41,119 nucleotides of DNA from the NCBI GenBank assembly GCA_041060555.1, contig JBEUDS010000029.1. One strand, given 5' to 3'. The position numbers and the translations under genes are program-made. The notes under the pieces were generated by a model. It saw only the letters and a program-made list of their open reading frames with translations. It made no database searches and had not been told where the DNA came from. Below, piece after piece: positions 31,410 to 39,649 of the stretch; position 1 is the first letter of the stretch; every line of letters begins with the position of its first letter. The stretch is from CAUJIW01 sp963205175. Its GTDB lineage: Bacteria > Pseudomonadota > Alphaproteobacteria > Sphingomonadales > Sphingomonadaceae.

Positions 31410-32612
31410 TCAGGCGGCGACGTAGCGCTCGACCGAGACGATGCCGTGGCGGATGAGGATTTCCTCATCCTGCAGGTGCTGCACCGTCTTGGCGCCGGAT
31501 TCCATCGCCCGATGGGTGTCTTCCATCGTCGCGGTGTCTTCCAGCCAGGCGTTGCGCTGCAGGGTCATGGCATGTTCCAGCGCCCAGCGTTCGCTGTAGG
31601 TGCCCGGCGCCTGGACATAATATTTACCCTCCCACAGCGTCTTGTTATGGGCGATCGGCCAGAACTGGTGGGTGAACCAGATGCCTTCGGACACATGCAG
31701 CAGCAGGTTGGGGAAGGTGACGCTGAGCTCGAAGGCGAAATCGCTGCGGCGGTCCGGGTTGATGGTCGGCGGCAGCATCGAGGAGCCGCCGCTGGTCACC
31801 AGTGAGCCGCGTGCCAGCTTGTTGGCCAGCGTGCCCACCGGGCTGGGCGGCATCGCCGCGAGGTTGAGGCAGACGCCGCAAGTGCGGTGCGGGCCAAACA
31901 GCTGGACGTTGGCCAGCCCGGTCGAGAAAACGTTGGGGAAGGAGCCGGCGTGAATGGTGTCGACGTGGTAGGCCTCGGCGAAGGCGTCGTGGGCGACCTT
32001 CCAGTTGCAGTCGAGGTAGGTGTGGTAGGTGAAGCCGAAATCCATCTTGTCATAGGGGAAGCCGGCGAAATGACGGCCATAGTCGCCGAGATAGTCGACC
32101 AGCGGCTGCACCGTGCCGGGGTCGACATTGACGAAGATGAAGCCTTCCCAGATGTCGCAATGCACCGAGGTCAGGCCATTCTCGGCCTTGTCGAAACAAC
32201 TGTAGAAACGCTCTTCCTGCGGCACGCTGACCAGCCGGCCGTCGGCGCCATACACCCAGCCATGGAAGCGGCAGGTCATCACCGCCGCGCGGCTTGAGCC
32301 ATAGGTCTCCTCGCCGCTCTCGGTGACGACCGTGTTGCCACGGTGCGAGCACATGTTGTGAAAAGCGCGAACCTTGCCGTCCTTGGCGCGGGTGATGATC
32401 ACCGAGGTGCCGCAGGCGTGCAGCTTCTTCACCTTGTAATCGCCGGGGTTCGGCAGCTCCTCGACACGGGCGACATAGAGCCAGACTTTTTTGAAGATCT
32501 TCTCCCGTTCCTGCTCGAAATAGCTCGGCGAGATATAGGGCTCGATCGGCAGCGGCTCGGTGCCCAACTCGGGGTACTGGGCCAGCCAGCGATGCTGTGC
32601 AGTGGCAGACAT
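31410..32612 (-). CDS. Rieske non-heme iron oxygenase alpha subunit (module 2)
   Basis: This 400-aa protein has Cys88/His90 (MCSHRGN) and Cys114/His117 (CRFHGW) for the [2Fe-2S] centre, again with 23 residues between. The mononuclear iron site is NWKVAHDAF, Glu213, His216 and His221 (EAYHVDTIH), with the C-terminal LEDTATMEDTHRAME segment. Every one of these ligands falls at the same residue number as in the module 1 protein, so the two are close paralogues. The C-terminus (DEEILIRHGIVSVERYV) is shared in type. It follows the acetamidase gene by 36 bases. The likely substrate is an aromatic ring; hydroxylation versus demethylation cannot be told apart here. Confidence 0.93.
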   Translation of the reverse strand: MSATAQHRWLAQYPELGTEPLPIEPYISPSYFEQEREKIFKKVWLYVARVEELPNPGDYKVKKLHACGTSVIITRAKDGKVRAFHNMCSHRGNTVVTESGEETYGSSRAAVMTCRFHGWVYGADGRLVSVPQEERFYSCFDKAENGLTSVHCDIWEGFIFVNVDPGTVQPLVDYLGDYGRHFAGFPYDKMDFGFTYHTYLDCNWKVAHDAFAEAYHVDTIHAGSFPNVFSTGLANVQLFGPHRTCGVCLNLAAMPPSPVGTLANKLARGSLVTSGGSSMLPPTINPDRRSDFAFELSVTFPNLLLHVSEGIWFTHQFWPIAHNKTLWEGKYYVQAPGTYSERWALEHAMTLQRNAWLEDTATMEDTHRAMESGAKTVQHLQDEEILIRHGIVSVERYVAA

Positions 32613-32648
32613 ACGATACTCCTGGAAATTGAAGCGGACGAGGCGCGC

Positions 32649-33815
32649 TCAGCCCTGGAAGATGTCCAGCGGCAGCACCGCCGAGACGACGAAATTGGGC
32701 ACGTCCACCAGCTGGCCGATGCGCAGATCGACGGCGGCGGCCGCCACCACATAGGCCTGTTCGGGAGTCAGGCCCTTCTCGCGCACCATCCACTCGATGA
32801 TGTTGAGCAGCGCGTCCCGGGTGGCCATGGTCAGATCTTCCGACAGGTTGGTCAGCGCGGCGACCTTGGGGCTGTCGAGATAGGCCAGATGCGGCGGCAC
32901 TTCGCCCTTCTTCTTCATCGGCATGCCGGTGACGGCATAGAAGCGGCTGGGCTCGGTCTGCCTGAGCTGGGAACCGCCCTCGACGTGCGGGTAACGGATG
33001 TTGACACCGGCCCCCTTGCGCAGCTCGCACGTCAGGGTAACGCGGGCGGCCATCTCGATGGCGGTGCCGCACACCTCGCCGTCGCCCTGGGCGTAGTGGA
33101 TGTCGCCGGTCCACAGGCCGGCGCCGTCCTCCAGCACCGGGAACAGGATGGTGGTGCCGACCTGCATTGCCTTGACGTCCATGTTGCCGCCGTTCTCGCG
33201 CGGCGGCACGGTGCGCAGGCCTTCGGCGGCATAGGGTGCGCCGGCGCCGAACATCCGGGTCGGCAGGGCGTTGGTGGGGTCTGGCATCAGCACGAAGCCG
33301 CCGGCGGCGGCCAGCGCGCCTTCGCGCTCCAGCGCGGCGGCCGTTTCCGGCTTGCCCGGCAGCACGCCGATCGAGCCCGGGAAGGCGCACATCGGCACCC
33401 GGATGCCGGGCAGCTGTTCCGAGACGGCGTGCAGGCGATCGAGCTTCCAGTTGGCGATGTAGGGGCCGGTGATGACATCACGGAGGAAGCCGAAGCCCGG
33501 GGCGATGGCGGTGTAGCCATATTCGGTCGGTTCGATGTCGACCACCGTCACCGCCAGGGCGTCGCCGCGCTCGGCGCCCTCGATATAGACCGGGCCGGTC
33601 ATCGGGTGGACGCGGCTGAGGTCGCACTTGGCCACATGCTCCGGCGTCGCGTCGTGCGGGAACTGGCTGTCGAAGGCGTCGCGGGTCTCATAGACGATGT
33701 AGTCGCCAGGGCGGGCGTGGGCCACCGGCTCCAGCGCCCAGTGCAGCCGGTTGAAGCAGTTGGGATCCTCGGCGGCGGTGGCGCCCTTGCGTTCGATCAG
33801 GACAGTGCGTGACAT
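32649..33815 (-). CDS. Acetamidase/formamidase (FmdA/AmdA family)
   Basis: This 388-aa enzyme shows the family layout: LHWALEPVAHARPGDYI near the start, GPVYIEGAERGDALAV, IAPGFGFLRD, FPGSIGV, ENGGNMDVK, and GDIHYAQGDGEVCGTAIEM, followed by a C-terminal domain with DVPNFVVSA. Family enzymes hydrolyse short amides to acid plus ammonia. The ATG at 33815 follows a ggaaac-type site; upstream starts add a Pro/Gly-rich leader. It is the first gene of the module 2 operon. Its presence suggests that the aromatic substrate carries nitrogen or that formamide is released during degradation. Confidence 0.9.
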   Translation of the reverse strand: MSRTVLIERKGATAAEDPNCFNRLHWALEPVAHARPGDYIVYETRDAFDSQFPHDATPEHVAKCDLSRVHPMTGPVYIEGAERGDALAVTVVDIEPTEYGYTAIAPGFGFLRDVITGPYIANWKLDRLHAVSEQLPGIRVPMCAFPGSIGVLPGKPETAAALEREGALAAAGGFVLMPDPTNALPTRMFGAGAPYAAEGLRTVPPRENGGNMDVKAMQVGTTILFPVLEDGAGLWTGDIHYAQGDGEVCGTAIEMAARVTLTCELRKGAGVNIRYPHVEGGSQLRQTEPSRFYAVTGMPMKKKGEVPPHLAYLDSPKVAALTNLSEDLTMATRDALLNIIEWMVREKGLTPEQAYVVAAAAVDLRIGQLVDVPNFVVSAVLPLDIFQG

Positions 33816-34144
33816 GGAGCGTTTCCCTGGAATCTGGTTATGAAAACTTATCCGTGGTGCCGGCAGGTCAGAGGGCGTCGCCCATTGACCCAGCATCCCC
33901 GCCACTGTCGTCCGGACACGGCGTGACTGACTATCCCCGCCCTGACCGGGTTAGCCTGATGATGCAATTTGTCGGCCGGCGGCCTGCCATTCGGGGCAGG
34001 GCGGGCTATCGCAAAGAAAGCCGGTCCGGTGGCGCATAATTGCGCTGGCAGGCCCGCCTCGGCGGCGGCGGGCTAGTTGCCGGCCGTGGCCGCCGCGTAG
34101 CTTGGCGGCGTCGGATGGAACAGCACGACAGGTGACGGGACGGC
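33816..34144. promoter_or_regulatory. Divergent control region between the two aromatic operons
   Basis: No gene is seen in these 329 bases between the acetamidase-Rieske operon (minus) and the meta-cleavage operon (plus). Dyads include CCCGCCCTG at 33936-33944 mirrored at 33997-34005, and GCGCA-taat-TGCGC at 34032-34045. These are candidate sites for the AraC or IclR regulators of the island. No clear sigma-70 promoter was identified by eye. Confidence 0.4.
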
Positions 34145-34438
34145 ATGGGTGGCGACGATGGCGAGCATCGGCTGGTTGTCGAGACCGGCGATGGCGCCCG
34201 GATCGAACTGGTGTGCCGGCCGGGCGAAACCCTGCTGGCCGGCCTGCGGCGGCAGGGCTGCCGGACGGTGCCGGTGGGGTGCCGCAGCGGTGGCTGCGGC
34301 GTTTGCCGGGTGCGGGTGATCGCCGGTGCCGTGGTGGTGGCGCGGCCGATGAGCGCGACCCACGTCAGCGCCGTCGCGCGCCAGCAGGGTCATGTGCTGG
34401 CCTGCTGTGTCCAGCCCGACGCGGGACGGTTTGACTGA
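34145..34438 (+). CDS. XylT-like [2Fe-2S] plant-type ferredoxin
   Basis: This 97-aa protein has Cys46, Cys51 and Cys54 (GCRSGGCGVC) plus Cys87/Cys88 near the end (LACCVQP), the spacing of chloroplast-type ferredoxins. ARPMSATHVSA matches the XylT/DmpQ/NahT subgroup, which re-reduces the active-site iron of catechol 2,3-dioxygenase after inactivation by substituted catechols. A catechol 2,3-dioxygenase gene follows 96 bases downstream, as in TOL-type operons. The ATG at 34145 is used. Two adjacent cysteines (CC) make the exact fourth ligand uncertain. Confidence 0.88.
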   Translation: MGGDDGEHRLVVETGDGARIELVCRPGETLLAGLRRQGCRTVPVGCRSGGCGVCRVRVIAGAVVVARPMSATHVSAVARQQGHVLACCVQPDAGRFD

Positions 34439-34534
34439 ACAAGGGGTCGGGCTGGCGATCGGTGGCGCACACCAGGCCGGCGCGCGGACTCGCAGGATCA
34501 AGAGAGGCCGACAGGCCGTACAGGGGAGGTTTTC

Positions 34535-35458
34535 GTGGCAGTCGTTGATGTCTTGCGACCCGGTTTCGTGCAGTTGCGCGTGATGGACATGGCGCAATCG
34601 CTTACCCATTACCGGGATCGGATCGGCCTTGATGTGGTGGCGACCGGTGCCGACGGTCGGGTCTATCTCAAGGCCGACGATGAGTTCGATCACCACAGCA
34701 TCGTGTTGCGCCCGGCCGACACGGCCGGCATGGACGTGTGCGCGTTCAAGGTGCTGGATGATGCCGCGCTCGACCGGCTGACCGACCGGCTGCACGCTCA
34801 TGGCGTCGTCACCCAGGCCATTCCGGCCGGCGAGCAGCTTGGCGTGGGGCGGCGCGTGCGCTTCACCGCGCCCACCGGCCATGTGTTCGATCTCTATGCC
34901 GACATCGAGCGCGCGCCGGCCGGTCCGATGACCGACAATCCGCACGTCTGGCGCCACGAACCACGCGGCATGGCGCCGATCCGCTTCGATCATGTGCTGC
35001 TCTATGGCGACGACATCGATGGCGCGGCCGATCTGTTCACCCAGTGCCTCGGCTTTCGCCGCGTCGAGGAGGTCGAGACTCCCGATGGCACCGTGCTGGC
35101 GACCTTCCTGAGCTGCTCGACGAAGTCGCACGACATCGCCTTCGTGCGCCACGCCGAGAAGGGCAAGTTCCACCACTGCTCCTTCCTGCTGGAGGACTGG
35201 AACGCCATCGGGCGCGCCGCCGACCTGATGACCCGTTACGAGATTCCCATCGACATCGGACCGACACGCCACGGCATCAGCCGGGGACGGACGATTTACT
35301 TCTTCGACCCGTCGGGCAACCGCAACGAGGTGTTCGCCGGCTCCTACGATCATTACCCGGACCATCCGCGCCGGGTGTGGAGCGCCGACCAGGTGGGGCG
35401 GGCGATCTTCTATTACGAAGGCGAGCTCAACGATCGCTTCATGGGCGTGGTGACCTGA
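34535..35458 (+). CDS. xylE: Catechol 2,3-dioxygenase (extradiol, XylE type)
   Basis: This 307-aa enzyme has the same length and residue numbering as TOL-plasmid XylE. The iron ligands His153 (FDHVLLYG), His214 (FHHCSF) and Glu265 (NRNEVF) are present, as are the active-site residues His199, His246 and Tyr255. It cleaves catechols next to the diol to give 2-hydroxymuconic semialdehyde. The start is GTG at 34535 with GGGGAGG ahead. It is followed by the semialdehyde dehydrogenase, matching the meta-cleavage order. Substituent range is not readable from sequence. Confidence 0.96.
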   Translation: MAVVDVLRPGFVQLRVMDMAQSLTHYRDRIGLDVVATGADGRVYLKADDEFDHHSIVLRPADTAGMDVCAFKVLDDAALDRLTDRLHAHGVVTQAIPAGEQLGVGRRVRFTAPTGHVFDLYADIERAPAGPMTDNPHVWRHEPRGMAPIRFDHVLLYGDDIDGAADLFTQCLGFRRVEEVETPDGTVLATFLSCSTKSHDIAFVRHAEKGKFHHCSFLLEDWNAIGRAADLMTRYEIPIDIGPTRHGISRGRTIYFFDPSGNRNEVFAGSYDHYPDHPRRVWSADQVGRAIFYYEGELNDRFMGVVT

Positions 35459-35506
35459 GGGCGGGCCCGTCGTCCCACGTTCTGTTTCGCGTACACAGGA
35501 GAGAGC

Positions 35507-36982
35507 ATGTCCGCATCCACGCCGCCGCGCGCCATCCAGCATTTCATCGACGGGCGCTACGTGCCGTCGGCCAACGGCGCCACGTTCGAGAAATTCTCGC
35601 CCGTCGATGGCACCTTGATGGCCCATGTCTCGGAAGCCGGCGAGGCGGACGTCGATGCGGCGGTGAGTGCCGCGCGCGCCGCCCTGCGCGGCCCGTGGGG
35701 GCGCATGGGCGTCGACGAGCGGCTGGCGCTGATCAACCGCATCGCCGACGAGATCGAACGGCGTTTCGACGACTTTCTCGATGCGGAATGCGCCGACACC
35801 GGCAAGCCGAAGTCGCTGGCGCGCCGGCTCGACATTCCACGCGGATCGGCGAATTTTCGGGCGTTCACGGAAATCGTCAAGACCCACCATGGTCAGGTCT
35901 ATTTCAAGAACACGCCGTCCTATGGCGTGCTGAACTACACGCTGTCGAAGCCGCGCGGTGTCATCGCCATCATCGCGCCGTGGAACCTGCCGCTGCTGCT
36001 TACCACCTGGAAGCTGGCGCCAGCGCTGGCCACCGGTAACGCGGTGGTGGTGAAACCGTCGGAGGAGACGCCGAGCACCACGGCACTGCTGGGCGAGGTG
36101 ATGAACGCGGTCGACGTGCCCGCCGGCGTGTTCAACGTGGTGCATGGCCTCGGTCCCAACTCGGCGGGCGAATTCCTGACCCGCCACCCCGGTGTCAACG
36201 GCATTACCTTCACCGGCGAGACCGGCACCGGCGAGGCGATCATGCGCCAGGCGGCCACCGGCACCCGGCCGGTATCGTTCGAGATGGGCGGCAAGAATCC
36301 GGCGCTGGTGTTCGCTGACGCCAATCTCGACAAGGCGATCCCCGAGCTGCTGCGATCATGCTTCCTCAACTCAGGTCAGGTCTGCCTCGGCACCGAGCGG
36401 GCCTATGTCCATCGCACGATCTTCGACGAGGTGGTCGAGCGGCTGTCGGCCGGCGCGGCGAAGATGAAGATCGCCCCGCCGTCCGACCCCGATGCCGCGC
36501 TCGGGCCGCTGATCAGCCAGGGCCATCGGGACAAGGTGCTGGGCTATTACCGCCAGGCCAAGGCGGCCGGTGCCACCGTCGTGCTCGGCGGCGGCGTGCC
36601 GGCGATGGAAGGCGCGCTCGCCAACGGCAGCTGGGTCGAGCCGACCATCTGGACCGGCCTGCCGGAGGACGCCTCGGTGATCCGCGAGGAAGTGTTCGGC
36701 CCCTGCGTCCACCTGCGCCCGTTCGACGACGAGGATGAGGCCATCCAGCTTGGCAACGACACGCCCTATGGCCTGACCGCCAGCATCTGGACCCAGGACG
36801 TCTCGCGCGCCCACCGTGTCGCCGGCGCCATGGATGTCGGCCTGTGCTGGATCAATTCCTGGTTCCTGCGTGACCTGCGCACGCCGTTCGGTGGCGCCAA
36901 GCGCTCCGGCATCGGCCGCGAAGGCGGCAACTATTCCCTTGAATTCTACACCGAGATGAAAAATGTCTGCATCGACATCTGA
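35507..36982 (+). CDS. xylG: 2-Hydroxymuconic semialdehyde dehydrogenase (XylG/DmpC type)
   Basis: This 491-aa NAD-dependent aldehyde dehydrogenase has the catalytic Cys293 in NSGQVCLGTERAY, Glu259 in FEMGGKNPAL, and the Rossmann motif FTGETGTGEAIM. The C-terminal WINSWFLRDLRTPFGGAKRS is characteristic of the 2-hydroxymuconic semialdehyde branch. It oxidises the ring-fission product to 4-oxalocrotonate in the cytoplasm. It starts 48 bases after xylE with aggagag as ribosome site, and its last 20 bases overlap the decarboxylase gene. Confidence 0.94.
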   Translation: MSASTPPRAIQHFIDGRYVPSANGATFEKFSPVDGTLMAHVSEAGEADVDAAVSAARAALRGPWGRMGVDERLALINRIADEIERRFDDFLDAECADTGKPKSLARRLDIPRGSANFRAFTEIVKTHHGQVYFKNTPSYGVLNYTLSKPRGVIAIIAPWNLPLLLTTWKLAPALATGNAVVVKPSEETPSTTALLGEVMNAVDVPAGVFNVVHGLGPNSAGEFLTRHPGVNGITFTGETGTGEAIMRQAATGTRPVSFEMGGKNPALVFADANLDKAIPELLRSCFLNSGQVCLGTERAYVHRTIFDEVVERLSAGAAKMKIAPPSDPDAALGPLISQGHRDKVLGYYRQAKAAGATVVLGGGVPAMEGALANGSWVEPTIWTGLPEDASVIREEVFGPCVHLRPFDDEDEAIQLGNDTPYGLTASIWTQDVSRAHRVAGAMDVGLCWINSWFLRDLRTPFGGAKRSGIGREGGNYSLEFYTEMKNVCIDI

Positions 36983-37766
36983 TACCACCCTGCTCACCGA
37001 CGACGAGCTGCAGAGCCTGGCGGTCGAACTGGACGGCGCCCGCAAGGCGGCGACGGCGATCCCGCAGGTCTCCACCCACACGACGCTTACGCTGCCGCAG
37101 GCCTATGACGTGCAACGCCGGTCGGTCGCCCACCGCATCGCGGCGGAGCAGGATCGTCAGGTCGGCGTCAAGATGGGCTTCACCAGTCACGCCAAGATGC
37201 AACAGATGGGCCTGAGCGAGGTGATCTGGGGCCGACTGACCGCCGGCATGGCCGTGGCAGCCGACGGCACGATCAATCTCGCCGGTTATGTCCACCCGCG
37301 CGTGGAGGCGGAGATCGCCTTCATCCTCAAGGCGCCGCTGGCCGGCGTCGTCACCGCCGCGCAGGCGATGGCCTGCGTCGAGGCGGTGGCTCCGGCGCTG
37401 GAGATCATCGATTCCCGCTACAGGAACTTCAAGTTCTCGCTCTCCGACGTGATCGCCGACAATGCCTCCTCGTCGGGTTTCGTCATGGGGGCGTTGCACG
37501 CACCCGACGTCGACATTGCTGATCTGGCGATGACGTTGTCGATCAATGGCACGGTGGCGGCCACCGCCAGTTCGGCGGACATTCTCGGCCATCCGGTGCA
37601 GTCGCTGATGGAGGCTTCCCGCCTCGTCGGCGCGGCCGGCGAGACCCTGCCGGCCGGAGCCATCATCCTCGCCGGCGGCGCCACGGCGGCGGTGCCGCTG
37701 ACGGCGGGGGCGTCAGTGGTGCTGGAGGTCGCGACGCTGGGCCGTACCGGCTTCAGGGTGCTGTGA
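36963..37766 (+). CDS. xylI: 2-Oxo-3-hexenedioate decarboxylase (4-oxalocrotonate decarboxylase, XylI/DmpH type)
   Basis: This 267-aa member of the hydratase/decarboxylase family has VGVKMGFTSHAKMQQMGL and VIWGRLTAGM, which point to the decarboxylase rather than the hydratase branch. Metal-site acidic residues occur in VHPRVEAEIAFIL and in a VAPALEIIDSRY segment. It converts 2-oxo-3-hexenedioate to 2-hydroxypenta-2,4-dienoate. The usual partners, tautomerase, hydratase, aldolase and acetaldehyde dehydrogenase, are not in the window. It overlaps xylG by 20 bases and precedes the isomerase by 12 bases. Confidence 0.9.
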   Translation: MSASTSDTTLLTDDELQSLAVELDGARKAATAIPQVSTHTTLTLPQAYDVQRRSVAHRIAAEQDRQVGVKMGFTSHAKMQQMGLSEVIWGRLTAGMAVAADGTINLAGYVHPRVEAEIAFILKAPLAGVVTAAQAMACVEAVAPALEIIDSRYRNFKFSLSDVIADNASSSGFVMGALHAPDVDIADLAMTLSINGTVAATASSADILGHPVQSLMEASRLVGAAGETLPAGAIILAGGATAAVPLTAGASVVLEVATLGRTGFRVL

Positions 37767-37778
37767 GGCAGGCGCGCG

Positions 37779-38372
37779 ATGGCCACGCCGGTTGACGTCA
37801 CCGTCTATTTCAACTTCCGCAGCCCCTATTGCTATCTGGCGTCCAAGACGATGTTCGACCTGTTCGACCGCTTCCACGCCCGGCTGGTATTCAAGCCACT
37901 GGGCGGGTGGGACGGTCGTTCGGCGCCCGACCGGGTGAAGCGCAAGATCACCATGGTCCGCCAGGACGTCGGCCGGTTCGCCCGCCGCCTGGGTATTGCG
38001 TTCAACCCGCCACCGGTCACCACCGACCCGACCCGTGCCGGACTGATCTCGCTGCGGGCCGAGGCGCTGGGCTGCCTGCGGTCCTACATCGTCGAGACCA
38101 TGCGGGCGGAGTGGGCGGAAGGCCAGGATATCGGCGATCTGGATGTGCTGCGGGCGGTCTGTGGTCGCGTCGGCCTGCCGTGGGAGGCCGCCGAGGCCGC
38201 GCTTGCCGACCCGCAAGCGGCGGCGACGCTGGAACGCAACTGGCACGAGGCGGAAGCCCGGGGCGTGTTCGGCGTGCCGACCTTCATTGTCGGCGAGGAC
38301 ATCTTCTGGGGCCAGGATCGCCTGGATTTCGTGGCCGAGCATCTGCGCGACCTGCGGCTGGCCCGGCTGTAG
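37779..38372 (+). CDS. 2-Hydroxychromene-2-carboxylate isomerase family protein (NahD-like, DsbA/kappa-GST fold)
   Basis: This 197-aa protein has the family start VYFNFRSPYCYLAS with the Ser-Pro-Tyr active-site region and the end GVFGVPTFIVGEDIFWGQDR. The Trx-like kappa-GST fold with glutathione cofactor is typical of NahD, which isomerises 2-hydroxychromene-2-carboxylate in naphthalene-type pathways. Its presence suggests the cluster also handles fused or bicyclic aromatics. It is cotranscribed with the meta-cleavage genes. Generic GSH-dependent isomerases of other pathways share this look, so the exact substrate is unsure. Confidence 0.88.
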   Translation: MATPVDVTVYFNFRSPYCYLASKTMFDLFDRFHARLVFKPLGGWDGRSAPDRVKRKITMVRQDVGRFARRLGIAFNPPPVTTDPTRAGLISLRAEALGCLRSYIVETMRAEWAEGQDIGDLDVLRAVCGRVGLPWEAAEAALADPQAAATLERNWHEAEARGVFGVPTFIVGEDIFWGQDRLDFVAEHLRDLRLARL

Positions 38373-38471
38373 CGCCGCCGTCTCACGAAATGGCCCATGG
38401 AAGCCGCCCGCCTTGCGCTCACGGGCTAGACAGGGGGCGCCAACCTCATAGTCTGTCGTCAAACAGATAAG

Positions 38472-38487
38472 CCGGGCTCAAGCCCGG
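38472..38487. promoter_or_regulatory. Short hairpin before the second AraC gene
   Basis: CCGGGC-TCAA-GCCCGG forms a six-pair stem with a tetraloop, 17 bases before the ATG at 38505. The ribosome site aagggaagggg lies between. It may be an attenuator or a stem at the end of the upstream operon; no T-run follows. Confidence 0.35.
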
Positions 38488-38504
38488 TGAAGGGAAGGGG
38501 TACG

Positions 38505-39539
38505 ATGCTGCACCCGTTATCCATCGATGCAGGGTTTGACGACTCGTTTTCCGGCATCCTGGCCGGCGTCGCCGCGCACCGTGGTGGCCTCTACCAGTCA
38601 CACGATGTCTCGGCGGTGCGCCAGCGCATGGACGATGTGTTCCTGCCGCACCGGATGCAGCCGCGCGATGCCAGCCAGCCGTTCGAATGCCTGCATGCCC
38701 GGCTGCCCTTCTCCAGCTTCAGTCTGGAAATGGTGCGCTACAATCAGGAAGTGGTGGTGGAGACACCGCCGTTCGAGAACTTCTACGGCTTCCAGCTGAC
38801 GCTGGCCGGCGAGTGCGAGGTCGGTCAGGCCTCGCGCTCCTATACCATGAACGCGCAGCGCTTGTTCGCCGTGCGGCCGCAGCATGGCTTCCGCCAGCGA
38901 CTGCTGCCGGGCTATGTCCAGCTGATGATCCGGGTCGAGCGGGAGGCGCTGGAGCGTACCTTGTGGTCGCAGATCGGCGTGCAGCGCCAGCGACTGATCG
39001 ACTTCACCGGCGAACCGGTGATGCTGGATGCCGAGGCGGCCAATATCGCCTGCGCCATCAACGCGCTGGTGGGCGAGCTGGCGGCGCCGGGCAACCGGCT
39101 GGCCAACCCGGTGGTGCGGCGTGGCATCGAGGAGAGCTTCCTCGCTACGCTGCTGGCTTATGTGCCCAACAGCCACCAGCTTGATTATGTGCGCTCCGAC
39201 GAGCGGGCGCTGCCCTATTATGTCCGACGGGCGCAACATTATCTCGCCGAGCATTTCGACGAGGATATCAGCCTTGATGATCTGGTGCCTGTCTGCGGTG
39301 TCAGCCGGCGCAGCCTGCATGGCGGCTTTCGCGATCATCTCGGCACCACGCCGATGGCCTATCTCAAGACGCTGCGGCTGCGCGCGGCGCACGAGGCGTT
39401 GCGGGCGGCGGCCCGAACGGGCCGGTCGGTGACCGATATCGCCCTGGCCTGCGGCTTCTCCCACCTGAGCAAGTTCGCGCGGGACTACCAGCTGATGTTC
39501 GGCCAGACCCCGTCGACGACGCTGCGTGGCGGCCACTGA
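38505..39539 (+). CDS. AraC-family transcriptional regulator (end of meta-cleavage operon)
   Basis: This 344-aa protein has an AraC-binding-like N-terminal domain (FYGFQLTLAGECEV, LFAVRPQHGF) and a C-terminal pair of helix-turn-helices: LDDLVPVCGVSRRSLHGGF, TTPMAYLKTLRL and SVTDIALACGFSHLSKFARD. It is paralogous to the regulator at 24592-25659, sharing LPYYVRR-type and HLSKFARDY motifs. The ATG at 38505 follows a strong ribosome site; an in-frame GTG at 38487 sits in the upstream hairpin. It is at the end of the meta operon and most likely activates one or both aromatic operons. Confidence 0.93.
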   Translation: MLHPLSIDAGFDDSFSGILAGVAAHRGGLYQSHDVSAVRQRMDDVFLPHRMQPRDASQPFECLHARLPFSSFSLEMVRYNQEVVVETPPFENFYGFQLTLAGECEVGQASRSYTMNAQRLFAVRPQHGFRQRLLPGYVQLMIRVEREALERTLWSQIGVQRQRLIDFTGEPVMLDAEAANIACAINALVGELAAPGNRLANPVVRRGIEESFLATLLAYVPNSHQLDYVRSDERALPYYVRRAQHYLAEHFDEDISLDDLVPVCGVSRRSLHGGFRDHLGTTPMAYLKTLRLRAAHEALRAAARTGRSVTDIALACGFSHLSKFARDYQLMFGQTPSTTLRGGH

Positions 39540-39572
39540 GCCCCCCACACACAAAAGCAAAGCCGGGGGGCT
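39539..39572 (+). terminator. Possible terminator hairpin after the second AraC gene
   Basis: AGCCCCCC at 39539-39546 pairs with GGGGGGCT at 39565-39572 around an 18-base loop, directly at the AraC stop codon. No T-run follows, so it is weak as an intrinsic terminator. The remaining bases to 39649 hold no gene. Confidence 0.4.
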
Positions 39573-39649
39573 GGAGGTAATCGTGCGCGATCTAATATCC
39601 TTGTCGGCAGGCCGAGAATGGCCGGGCGTGCCTGCGACAGGGAGTGAAT

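Noticed and set aside
34073..36187. 704-codon minus-strand frame opposite xylE and xylG
   Set aside because: The plus-strand genes have full catalytic motifs; the antisense frame has none.
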